Positions 10,050 through 19,008 of a DNA stretch of 28,740 bases are shown piece after piece (positions within the stretch are counted from its first letter, which is position 1; each line of letters begins with the position of its first letter). Both the position numbers and the translations under genes were made by a program. Location of the stretch: assembly GCA_903772945.1 (NCBI GenBank), contig CAICTM010001460.1, positions 1-28,740 on the forward strand. The letters are read 5' to 3'. The DNA is from Seminavis robusta. Taxonomy: Eukaryota; Bacillariophyta; Bacillariophyceae; Naviculales; Naviculaceae. A model generated the notes under the pieces. That model made no database searches. It had not been told where the DNA came from and saw only the letters and a program-made list of their open reading frames with translations.

Positions 10050-10482
10050 CAACTTGGCCGTCGGCGGTCGAGAATAGAAAACCCGCCCGATCTCGTAGGA
10101 TTTCAATTGGGATGGCTTTCTAATCTGAACCGGAGAAGGCCGCTTTGATAGTCGCTTGATAGAGGAGGTGCGCTTGATAGGAGATAGGAGGTATCGATCC
10201 TTTTCGTCTTGAATAGGTTGTAAAGAGAGGAAAAAGGGTGTATGTTTTCCGTGATGACGTTGAGTTGAATCCTATAGTAAAACAGTACTCTTCAACAAGA
10301 TAACAGAAAACAGGCTTCCTGAGGTCCTTTCGCTTCGTTTCAATGCTTCTAATGGTGCTAATAGGTAGTGTAATGGTATAGGTATGACCGATTGGTTGTG
10401 TTTGTTGCTATTAGTGATGTTGTTCTTGTAGTGACAGATCCAGAGGGGAAGCGCTTCGGTTTTCGGCTTCCCTTGAAAAAGT

Positions 10483-10497
10483 AGGGGTTGAATTCAA
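10483..10497 (+). repeat. 15-bp target duplication, right copy
   Basis: Identical to 7689-7703; see that entry. It lies inside the last recognisable RT codons on this side. Confidence 0.85.
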
Positions 10498-11178
10498 AAC
10501 CAATGGACTCCAAATCCTTGCGGAACGCCTTGTACCAAAGCAGACTTGCAATGAGCATTCCATAGAGTGCCTTCAATACCACAACGTAGAGGATTGGTCT
10601 CCCTTTCTCATAGACAAGGAACGGCTTGTAAGTGTCAAGGTCAATTTCCACAAGTAGCTCTGTGAGAGTACCTTCGATCTTCATGATCACCCTGTCACGA
10701 CCATCCTTGGGTTGCGGCAATGCTGTCTGGATGAAAGCATTCGATACATCCAAAGTCATAACATCACGCCCTTCACTAGCATTGACACACATGGAAAGCA
10801 TCAGTCCTTCCAACGACGCTGTAGGGCTTCGAGTCTCATCCTTGTCCTGATAAACTCTTGTCGGTTTCCCGTTGAAAACGGCTTGGGCCTTGATGGTCCC
10901 ATCTCTTTTCTCCGTAACAAACATAAGCGTCACTTGCGACTTCTTGAGCTCTGTTTCGCCACAATCCTCTGGTCAAACTGGTGCGAATGCCACACGGCTG
11001 TGTAGCTGATCCATCTCTTTTTGCGCTGCTTCCTTGGCCCTGTCGCCCCAGATCTTCAATCCCTTGGGCAACAAGTGCTGCTGCACATGACTTGCTCCTT
11101 CCACGGAGTCATCTTTGATCCTACCTTGGTTGATCTCATGAATGAACTGCCTGTGCCATTGTCTTTGCCGCCATTGTC
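10483..11178 (-). pseudogene. Copia reverse transcriptase, N-terminal half (element M)
   Basis: This is the front half of Ty1/copia RT. A leading segment reads L-P-K-G-L-K-I-W-G-D-R-A-K-E-A, then K-E-M-D-Q-L-H-S-R, the usual lead-in to copia RT. An in-frame TGA near 10970 follows. The fingers and palm then give Q-A-V-F-N-G-K-P-T and the first catalytic motif D-V-S-N-A-F-I-Q, later V-L-K-A-L-Y-G-M and W-Y-K-A-F-R-K-D-L. The frame ends at E-F-N-P at the 15-bp duplication, so the Y-x-D-D-equivalent motif is found only across the insertion near 7650. One frameshift near 11150 separates it from the integrase tail upstream. Confidence 0.85.
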
Positions 11179-13140
11179 TCATACTGAAGCGGCTTCTTCT
11201 TTGGTTCCTGATCTTCGGTCTTGACACTCCTGTGCGAAAGTGACTCCCTTCGCGCTTCCTTGCTGGGCTGCGATCCTGGCAGACCTGTGGACTCCAACTC
11301 TTGTCAACTTGCTTGCTTTGGCTGGGCCTTCGAATGGTCCATCGGTTGGGTCTACAATGATTGGTCGATTGCTAGCTTGCTCTGTCGGATTGCCTGGAAC
11401 TCCTCTTGGTAACCTTTCGATCACAATATCACCCTCATCTTCTTCGCCGTCACTGTCCTCCTCATCGCTGCTATCTTATTGTGGTCTCGGTATCAAACCT
11501 GGGACCGATCCATCATCTTCATCATTGCTATTGACAGTGTTGTCAAACCAATCTGGAACTGGCGCGATTGGTTCCTCATCGTCATCTTCTTCATCAACAG
11601 CAAAATGTTGCCTGTAACTTTCACTGCCTTGGTTTCCCACCACTCCTGCCGGCAAACCGACAGACAAAAACTCCACTCTCTTACGGTTGTGGGTCTGTAG
11701 GGGCTTCATGCCTTCACTGTAGGCTTTCTTCTCCGCATGCTCAATCACAAGCTTGGGCATCGGTAGAATGTCAACATACTGGCGTGTCTTCACCTTCCAA
11801 GTGTGTAAGTCCAACAAATAGTGGCCACCCTTGCTGTTGTCCAGAATTGGACGCAGATAGATGCACTCCAACCAACGGGGCTTGGCGCTGTTCTTGCGAG
11901 CTGCAGGGGATTCGTGGTGACCCATGCAGAAACTGCCAAACGTATACTTGACGTCATTGTAACCTGTAGTCTTACCAGTCAAAATCTGCCGCGGGGGGTA
12001 GACACGGGAGATTCCTTCGGCTGCTGGGAAGAGGTTCAACTTTTCATTGCAATCGTAAACCAGATGCTCCACCATAATCTTCGGCATGACTTGGAAAGGA
12101 ACTGCATGGAAACCTGCTCGGAAACGGTCTTCGATGGTTCTGTTGTTCCGCTCTGCGGCTGGGGCATGCACCTGTGCCGCCGGATGATCGAGTTTCACAC
12201 CCATATCGTTCTTGACTGGGTCCATCAATGGCTTGAACCCATTGTCACAGTGGATAGTGCCGATGTAGAACTTGTTCCCGTTATACGTATCCATGATCTG
12301 ATCCAGGGCCTGATAGTAGGAATTGGTTGTCAAGTCTTTCAACTGAACGATCTGCCTGTACCGAACTTTCAAATCGATAAAGGAGAGAAAGTTGAGACCA
12401 CAAATATTGACAACATCCATGGCACCTGGTAATCCATTACGGTGATGGGCCACCAACTCCTCAGGGACAGCATGTACACTCTCGGTAGCTGGCGGTGGAC
12501 GTTTCCGGGTAGTGGAGCCTTTGATCTTGGCCATGTCTTTGCCAAAGATCAGTTCGGCATTGTTAATATCCTTCAACATCACAGGGCAGTCTCGGATCTG
12601 TCAGGCTCGGATCATATTCTTGAAGTCTTCCAAAGGCGGACGCTGGAGATTTGCGTAGAGCTCTCTCGCTTGGAAAGCTCCCTTCACTTGCTTCTTGGTG
12701 AAGCCTTCTATATTTCCTTCCACGGTCTGGACCATCTGATTAAGAATGGCTGGTGAGTTCTGTTTCTCATAGGAATCCATGATTTGCTTTTTGAGGCCGT
12801 CGATGTCGGTACCATACAAACCGAGTTTGGTTCTTCCATATCTGACATAGGAACCGTCTCCACGGAGGTGGTACATGGCATCATTATATGCGGTGTCCAT
12901 CCAAACTTTTGAGCCATCTCACTTTGCTCTGCACTCATCCGAGAGAATACAAAGAGCATTAATGTTAGCCACGCCTTCTGGATTCTTGTAGGATACTCCC
13001 CAGGGAACATCCATCTCTCGATCCATTCGTGCCTTGCCTACATTTGTCTGCATGTCAATCAGCTGTCTGGCTGCACACTCATTCTTACCGACGGCCATAT
13101 TTGCCACTGAATTGATCAAGCTGCAACTATCCAGTTAACC
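11179..13140 (-). pseudogene. Copia protease-integrase of element M
   Basis: One frame runs from about 13140 to 11179 with stops at 12919, 12601 and 11476. The protease begins L-D-S-C-S, with Cys where most retropepsins have Gly or Thr-Gly, and ends G-V-A-N-I-N-A-L. Then comes the segment before integrase (V-R-Y-G-R-T-K-L-G-L-Y and F-T-K-K-Q-V-K-G-A-F), and the integrase core with M-D-V-V-N (Asp56 counted from 12582), H-C-D-N-G-F-K (Asp113) and A-A-E-R-N-N-R (Glu144). The spacing between the second Asp and the Glu is 30, a little short of the usual 35. An acidic Asp/Glu/Ser linker (near 11450-11520) leads to the RT. The gag expected upstream is not adjacent: an AT-rich repeat starts at 13160. 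Confidence 0.85.
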
Positions 13141-13159
13141 CTTGTTCAATCCATCATCC

Positions 13160-13925
13160 AACCTGCAGTCCACTCCTGTGCTAACGACCCTATGGGGAGC
13201 CACTGAGGAGCATGGATTTTTGAAATACAATTATTTTATTGTAATACAAGGGTTAGAAATAATAAAAGAAGAAGCACAGGAAACTCAAGGTACCGGTACA
13301 GTTCCTGTAGAGGTACTACCTGGTAGCGAGATAGAGTACCATTTCGTATTGGCAAAGTACAATCGTACTATTTTACTATAAATTCATATGGTGGACAGCC
13401 GAAACGGTACCAAATCCTTTTCGTGATTTGGTAGATTAGTACAGTACCTATTATAGTAAACGGTCATATGCAGGATTCGCAGTGATCACTTTATATCTAG
13501 CATGACACCATATGAGAATCGTGACTGCACTGTAAGGTAGATTCATACAGTATTTGCAACACTGAGGAATTTATGCTCAGTCTCTCACACGCTTATTAAT
13601 GAAGCATTTATTTAAGCCTTTTCTACCAAAGCTACATAAAAACTAGTGCAATAGACAAACACGCAGGAGTTAAATTTGATGAACGCAAACCACAATACTA
13701 CTATTTTACTATACGTCTATACAATGGATTGTAAATATTATTCCTTTTTATTATTATGCCTTGAAACGCCTTCAGAGATTTGACATGTGTCAAGAACTAT
13801 TGAAATGTACACTATCACTATACGAAAATATTCAATGCATGATTCGAAAATGAGGCTTATATCTGCAAGGGCGCCCTTACCAATGCCTGTGCAGGAAAGA
13901 TAATGTCTTATTGTTACTAGGTGAA
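13160..13925 (-). repeat. AT-rich dispersed repeat, copy A (two monomers)
   Basis: Read on the minus strand this stretch matches 24313-25400 in blocks. It has two diverged monomers of about 350 bp, each with the box TATAGTAAAATAGTA followed by an ATTGTG-like hexamer (13690-13713 and 13357-13380), and each closing with CCTCAGTG (13560-13569 and 13201-13210 on the opposite strand). Other shared blocks include CCTGCACAGGCATT, AAGGCTTAAATAAATGCTTCA and ACTGTATGAATCTACCTT. No reading frame of note is present. The outer end directly abuts the truncated protease of element M. Confidence 0.85.
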
Positions 13926-13973
13926 ATAAAGACATAAGTGACAGAATTTGGTTTGGAGCCACATGATGTGAAT

Positions 13974-14031
13974 CCAGCACTGTTGGTTTGTCAGAATATC
14001 AGGCTCTGACATGTCTTTACAACTGTGCTGG
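13974..14031. repeat. Two-part stem-loop at start of element P
   Basis: CCAGCACTGTTG (13974-13985) pairs with CAACTGTGCTGG (14020-14031) with one mismatch, and inside it TGTCAGA (13989-13995) pairs exactly with TCTGACA (14005-14011). It begins next to the end of repeat copy A. TGTTGG at 13981 also resembles a copia LTR start. Confidence 0.75.
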
Positions 14032-14579
14032 TTTCTCAGATTGTCTGTCACTCTGGAACAATGTATGGCAGCCCTGCTGCCAAAATTTGGCTTTACAAGA
14101 CTGATTTGTTCTATGTCCCTGTGGCCTTGCTGCCCATGTAACTTTGTGCTTGACTCCTATGTATTGGAGTACATTATGAGAGATTGGCTTTAGAAGAAGG
14201 TCTCTATGTATGGAAATTTGGTTGGCTGGTATGTTCCAGTAGGAAATTCGGAGGCCGAAAGGTAGCCGAAAGTGCATTTTCGGCCATTACGGTAGCCCCA
14301 TTTTGTGGCACTCGAAACCTGGCCCCGTAGTTGACTTTAGGAGCCCTGAGAGCTCACAATTACTAGTTTAACATAAGTATAAAGTGTTCCTGTTGACCAG
14401 GAGTGAGTATTGCATCTATAGCACTTTATTGCCCCTGTTGTGTGCACTGAACTTACCCTTCAAGACCGTCCTGAGTAGATTTCAGGCAGACTGACTAAGA
14501 GCCTTTCCTTACTGAGGGAAGGACTGAACAAGAGAACTTTGCCAGATTAAAAGTCGTGTAGTTCTGAGTGACTGACAAG
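14032..14579 (+). other. Leader or LTR of copia element P
   Basis: This non-coding stretch precedes the gag ATG of element P. It includes a TATAAA at about 14375, a GGCCGAAA/TTTCGGCC hairpin at 14253-14285, and no clear primer-binding site. A TGTTGG at 13981 may be the LTR start; without a second LTR in the window the limits cannot be fixed. Confidence 0.45.
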
Positions 14580-14632
14580 ATGGCATCTGAAGATGAAGAC
14601 AGCCCTTCCAAGGCCAGCCTGGACCTAGCAAG
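14580..14632 (+). pseudogene. First codons of element P gag, cut by gypsy insertion
   Basis: An ATG at 14580 opens a frame encoding M-A-S-E-D-E-D-S-P-S-K and a few more residues, ending inside a codon at 14632 where the gypsy LTR begins. If the gypsy element and one CAAG are left out, the frame continues without change into 19009 onward, which is why this short piece is called as the true start of P gag. Confidence 0.85.
14629..14632 (+). repeat. Target site duplication CAAG, left
   Basis: CAAG here and at 19005-19008 directly flank the two gypsy LTRs. Removing one copy plus the element restores the P gag reading frame. Confidence 0.85.
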
Positions 14633-15051
14633 TGCACTACGCTAAAAGCTAGTGTAAAGATCTTTCGAGTGTTTTGAGTTTGAGAGAATGAAAGTTATGA
14701 GAGGATTAGAAAGCTATGAAAACTAATCAATGAGAGAGATCTACAACCAAGGATCGTAGATCTGAACTCCCGCGGGAGACTATAAAGTGTGATGAGTAGG
14801 TTGCGGTAGCAATCCTACTCACTCCACGATCCAAAAACGGAACGCGTGAAGATTCGTCTAGCATTTATCTAGTGCGTGGAAGTACTCCACGCTGGCTAAA
14901 TATCTAGAATGATGTTTCATCATCAACTAGTATGACTAGAGCGGTCATGAGAACCCTGTCTCAATGACTATTCACGAGAGACTCAGTCATGAGTCGAACT
15001 CAAACCCTATCTAGGATCGATCGCGAATAAGGCTAAGAGCCGTGTATTGCA
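14633..15051 (-). repeat. Gypsy LTR, left (3' LTR for minus-strand element)
   Basis: The 419-bp repeat runs TGCACTAC to GTATTGCA and matches 18579-19004 with a few single-base indels and substitutions. Like its partner it carries a chain of hairpins. The bases just inside it, read on the minus strand, are CAGGGGCGAA, a short purine-rich tract suitable for plus-strand priming. Confidence 0.92.
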
Positions 15052-15560
15052 TTCGCCCCTGACAAGGGTCACGGAAGCACGACATCAGTCGGACAAGGAG
15101 AACTATGAATTAAAGTGCGGGCACTCTCCGGAGATTGGATGTAGAATGTGCGTCGCACGATGCAATCCTACAAGGGGATCAGGCCTTGTATGGGTGTAAA
15201 TACCTTATGTTCCAAGTCTGGTAGACTGTGCCGCTACTGGCGGTAGTATGTCGGAGCCGTACAGTGCCATTGTTATTTGACTCGGTCTGTGTGGTAAGGA
15301 CCTTGTGCGTTGGCTGACCGTACTAACGGTTCTGATACTGATGAATCCTCATAGTATCGTTGACATGTGTTGATGAGGGACACGTGCCGTGTCCCTATAG
15401 TTGTTTTTCTGGATAAGTCGTTGACGACTTTCTTAATGTATTTCGGTTTGCTTTGAAACGGATTGGTGAGTCTTGTCACGATTGACGCGCGTGAACTTGC
15501 GACGAAGTCCATGTTCATCCCGGAGAGTCTTCTCGACCTCTACGCGGGACTCACGTTCTC
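15052..15560 (-). other. Gypsy 3' internal region, no recognisable domain
   Basis: Between the RT remnant and the left LTR the minus strand has one open frame (15273-15518) that I cannot assign. RNase H and integrase would normally lie here, but about 0.5 kb is too short for both, so most of them seem to be deleted. Confidence 0.5.
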
Positions 15561-16330
15561 TGTCCATGACGACCGGTCATGGATACTGGGTAACCCACGT
15601 CTGTTTTTAGAACGATGGTTACTCCGTCTGCTGTCTTGGAGCAGCCCTCGGTAGTTCATTGGTCCAATGAATCTACGAAGTTCCTTCCTGTTGTGAAGAG
15701 CGATAGCTGGATCGCATCTATTTTTCTTTGGTTAAGGGTTGGCTTCCTTCTCGAGAAGTCAATTGTCTAGATACTCCAGTTCTTCCTATCGAGGAAGGCC
15801 TTGGTGGTGTTGATTTCAATCCCGACTTCTTGAAGTCTTCTGGAAAAGGTCATCCTACTATTCAACGCGATCTGCGAGATCGACGTCGTTGGATGAGTTG
15901 ATCATCATGTATGCAGGACATTTCCTAAGTCATGCAGGCGTGTTTTCATCTTCCTTTGGAAGATGTCGGGACTATTACATAGGCCATTGGCAACCTCTGG
16001 TACTCGTGCTTCCCTTCGGGAGTGCAATTGCATAGTGTTGCTTCGAGTGATGTGACAGCTCGATGTGTATGTTCCTGTTCAGGTCTAGACTGTAGCGCAC
16101 TTGAATCATCTGGGTTCACGAGCATGTCCTGTATTTTTGGGATAGGATAAGGCTTCCGCTTTCCTTTTGTTCGGTCCTGGAAATCAGAGATGAATCGTCA
16201 GATCCTCTTTCTTGGGAATGATAAAAGTTGGTGCCGCCCACTCGGAACGATTCACCTTCTTGAGTACTCCTGCCTCTCAGAGACGTTCAACCTCCTTATT
16301 AAGAGTGTTGGTATAGACACGTGGAGTAGG
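15560..16330 (-). pseudogene. Ty3/gypsy reverse transcriptase, heavily frameshifted
   Basis: Pieces in all three minus-strand frames line up in order with gypsy RT: R-S-E-W-A-A-P-T-F-I-I-P-K-K (near 16207-16250), then a K-P-Y-P-I-P-like segment, S-L-D-L-N with I-E-L-S, H-E-Y-Q-R-L-P-M, then the thumb (E-V-G-I-E-I-N and R-E-G-S-Q-P-L-T-K) and an R-R-F-I-G-like segment. The Y-x-D-D catalytic motif is missing in a gap near 15900. No frame stays open for more than about 40 codons, so the enzyme is dead. Confidence 0.8.
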
Positions 16331-16519
16331 GTGAGCCTAGTTAATAGGATTTAGCGTCGGGCGAAGTTCTACTCTAGTCGTCCATTCGCAACTCTCCCGA
16401 AGTATCCTCGGCTGGGTCGAAGCACTGGTTGAAAAGGGATGAGGCAGTTCTTGCTCTTCCTTATTTAACGGGTTTCGACTCTGGACATCTGCCTTAAGTC
16501 TATTTGTTCGTATTTTGTA

Positions 16520-16925
16520 TCAAGAGTCTTCTGAGACTGTCTGCAGTGTCGCTACAGCTGCAGGATCGGGAAGGAGAAGTTCTCCTTTTTTTGTTGTTGC
16601 CATCTTTCGCAGGGAAAATGCGCGGTTCCACCCCAATGACATGGTAGTGAAATCGAACTTGATTCTTAGGTCGCAGAAAGTGTCATGCTTATGATCACAT
16701 CTTGCGCCCCCAATTCTTGGTGACGTGTAAATTCCATTCGATAATTCTATCATCGTGGAACTCAGGAATCACGAGTTGGCCCTTACACTTCGTGCGGGTT
16801 TCGATTCCTTCATAGAAGCAGTCCATAATGTTTGGACAGCCCCCATGATTCTTCATGAGTAAACTCTTAGCATGATTTGAGTAATGAAAGTTCCGGATGC
16901 TCCTGTATCCAGTAAGCAACAGAGT
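16520..16925 (-). pseudogene. Ty3/gypsy aspartic protease remnant
   Basis: The minus strand at 16886-16918 encodes L-L-D-T-G-A-S-G-T-F-I, the retropepsin active site with its D-T-G-A intact. After a one-base shift the frame gives H-Y-S-N-H-A-K-S-L-L-M-K-N, later P-E-F-H-D-D-R-I-I-E-W-N-L-H-V-T-K, and after another shift F-D-F-T-T-M-S-L-G-W. These are the usual segments of the gypsy protease domain that releases the mature proteins. The order gag, protease, RT is preserved. Confidence 0.8.
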
Positions 16926-17200
16926 GTAACGGGTTTTCGTTTCCCTTTCTCTCGTCTGTTAAATCTAACATAGACGATAGTTTCGAGGTCTCTTGTCTTG
17001 GACGTTGATGAGTTGATTGGCCATGGCGAAGCTAACGATGCTGAACAGATCGTCAGCGTCTAGTTGAGTAGTTGCTGGCAATTGTATTAATTTGCCGTAG
17101 ACTTCGTTAGTTGCAACAAAATCTTGTTTACTATTTAGTGAGATATCTCATCACTTAGGTATGAGAAATCGGAACATAGTCCGTTGAATCATCATCCGTC

Positions 17201-18560
17201 CTAATCCTCAGACGGAGATCTCTCCTCCGAATGATTTGAAGTCGATTTCGGCAAGCGCCTTGTCCACAGCAGCCATCTTCTTGTCCTCATGTTGATGGAT
17301 CCAACAGAAGAGTCGTCCTCGTTGTCGGAGTTTGTCAGACTTGCGCTTGGCAACATGGTTGATTCGCTTTTCTTCTTGCGATCAGCCTTGACCGCAGCGT
17401 TGGAAACCTTCTTCATGAGGACAGAGAGTTCCTTTTTGGTGTAGGTCTTGGCGTCGTGGACTTGCGTTTCCAAGTCTTGATTCTTGTTTGACGGCTGCTT
17501 GTTATCGTTGTCAGACGAGGACTGAGGCTTTGCCTTGAGCTTCTTCAAGTCATGCAGTAAGCAGTGTCTGTGAGTGCTGGACTGTGGGTAGTCGCCACCA
17601 TTTTCTTCGTTGGAGAGTGGTCGTTGTCGCGAGTAGACTTGACTTCTTGCGGTTCTTCTCCGTAGGAGCTTGCTTGCCAATCACCCCCTTGTCAAAGTCT
17701 TCGGTAGGATTCCATTGCGTTCGCAGAATCCATATGGTTCTCCGATAGGAGCTGAGAAGAGTCGAAGTCGTGTTCTCCATCTTCTTCATCCCATCGAGGT
17801 GGAATCCATACAAACAATGTCAATGACTTCGTCATGGTGTCAACGTTTGGTTGGGTCCCAAAGGTTGGTAGACGAGAAGTTTCATCAGTGTTCATCAGAC
17901 TGAGGGTTGTTGACATAAGCCCGAGTAGACATATCAGCAAGCTTACGGCATCTTGCGACGCAAGAAGCGTTTCTGCTTTTCAAGAGCCTGTAGGGACAGA
18001 CCGCTTCGAAAAGGCATTTATGCCAAAGTAAATGTCACGTCGTCCAAAGCAGGCTGAGCTGCTTCCGTTCCAGGCAGCCTGAAACGTGCTTGGAAGTGGC
18101 TTCGTCTTCACCGCCACGTATGTCCGTGGGGAATCGCGTTTACTGCAAACTGGTGCAAGGCATTCCAAGTAATTCACGGTGGCCTGCACAGCTAGATTTC
18201 TTAACTGCTCTTGGCAGAGCTAGAAGTCATACTCCTTGAGGAGGTTATGTTTGTCGTCAGGCGTAGCAATGGCTAAGCCGACGAAGACTTCCCCATACTC
18301 CCAGCCCACTTTGAATGGTCTGACGTCTGAGCTCAGATCCATTAATGATTGTGTACCTTGAAGGTGTACTTGCACTGTTTAGACTCTGCTGGAATAAGTG
18401 CGAAGTTTGTAGGTGGTAGAGCGAGGATCGTCATTTCGCATTCATCATCGAGGTCGATGAGAGGAAGTGATTGGTTTTGTCACGCAGCTTAGACTCGAAG
18501 CTGGTGTATGCGTCTTGGCAATCTTCATGTGAGGAATAGGTTGAGGGTAGCTGAAAGCTA
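17201..18560 (-). pseudogene. Ty3/gypsy gag remnant
   Basis: Short frames cover this stretch. The longest open part (17201-17680) is basic and Ser/Lys rich. H-C-L-L-H-D-L-K-K-L resembles the C-x-L-H-G zinc-binding segment at the end of gypsy Gag, and the Y-T-K-K-E-L-S-V-L-M-K-K that follows suggests a coiled segment. Upstream, L-Q-A-L-E-K-Q-K-R-F-L-R-R-K-M (near 17950-18000) looks like another Gag piece. The position, between the 5' LTR and the protease, supports the call more than sequence similarity does. Confidence 0.6.
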
Positions 18561-18578
18561 TTGTGTTTGTTAACAAAA

Positions 18579-19004
18579 TGCACTACACTAAAAGCTAGTG
18601 TAAAGATCTTTCGAGTGTTTTGAGTTTGAGAGAATGAAAGTTATGAGAGGATTAGAAAGCTATGAAAACTAATCAACGAGAGAGATCTACAACCAAAGGA
18701 TCGTAGATCTGAACTCCCGCGGGAGACTGTAAAGTGTGATAGAGTAGGTTGCGGTAGCAATCCTACTCACTCCACGATCCAAAAACGGAACGCGTGGAAG
18801 ATTCGTCTAGCATTTATCTAGTGGCGTGGAAGTACTCCACGCTGGCTAAATATCTAGAGCGATGTTTCATCATCAACCTAGTATGACTAGAGCGGTCATT
18901 GAGAACCCTGTCTCAATGACTATTCACGAGAGACTCAGTCATGAGTCGAACTCAAACCCTATCTAGGATCGAGTCGCGAATAAGGCTAAGAGCCGTGTAT
19001 TGCA
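18579..19004 (-). repeat. Gypsy LTR, right (5' LTR for minus-strand element)
   Basis: This 426-bp copy runs TGCACTAC to GTATTGCA. It contains six clear stem-loops: 18683-18710, 18714-18725 (CTCCCGCGGGAG), 18742-18768, 18824-18842, 18895-18920 (GTCATTGAGA with TCTCAATGAC) and a shorter one near 18935-18950. No standard tRNA primer site was found just inside it. Confidence 0.92.
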
Positions 19005-19008
19005 CAAG

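Larger units (their letters stand above)
7704..10482. mobile_element. 2.78-kb non-coding insertion in copia RT, class unknown
   Basis: The insert lies between two perfect 15-bp copies and splits one copia RT. I find no RT, transposase or integrase in it. Its left third is G/T rich on the plus strand (7990-8800), and the minus strand there gives only Pro/Ser/Thr-rich frames with stops. It contains a 14-bp primer-binding-like site, an 18-bp tandem repeat and a 21-bp repeat. No terminal inverted repeats were seen at its ends (GGGTGTAAAATAC and CCCTTGAAAAAGT). Long target duplications suggest a non-LTR (LINE- or SINE-type) mechanism, but no poly-A tail is visible. A defective LTR element or composite insert is also possible. 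Confidence 0.7.
14633..19004 (-). mobile_element. Complete but decayed Ty3/gypsy retrotransposon
   Basis: Two near-identical direct repeats (14633-15051 and 18579-19004) start and end with TGCA and enclose 3.5 kb. The flanking target duplication is CAAG (14629-14632 and 19005-19008). The genes read on the minus strand: gag, protease with D-T-G-A-S, then RT; integrase was not recognised and the internal region is short for the family. All coding parts are full of frameshifts, while the LTRs still agree closely, apart from small indels and a few substitutions. Confidence 0.92.

Noticed and set aside
9128..14740. AATCAATGAGAGAGAT shared by the insert (about 9134) and the gypsy LTR (about 14726)
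   Set aside because: The match stops after 16 bases on both sides, so common origin cannot be claimed from this alone.
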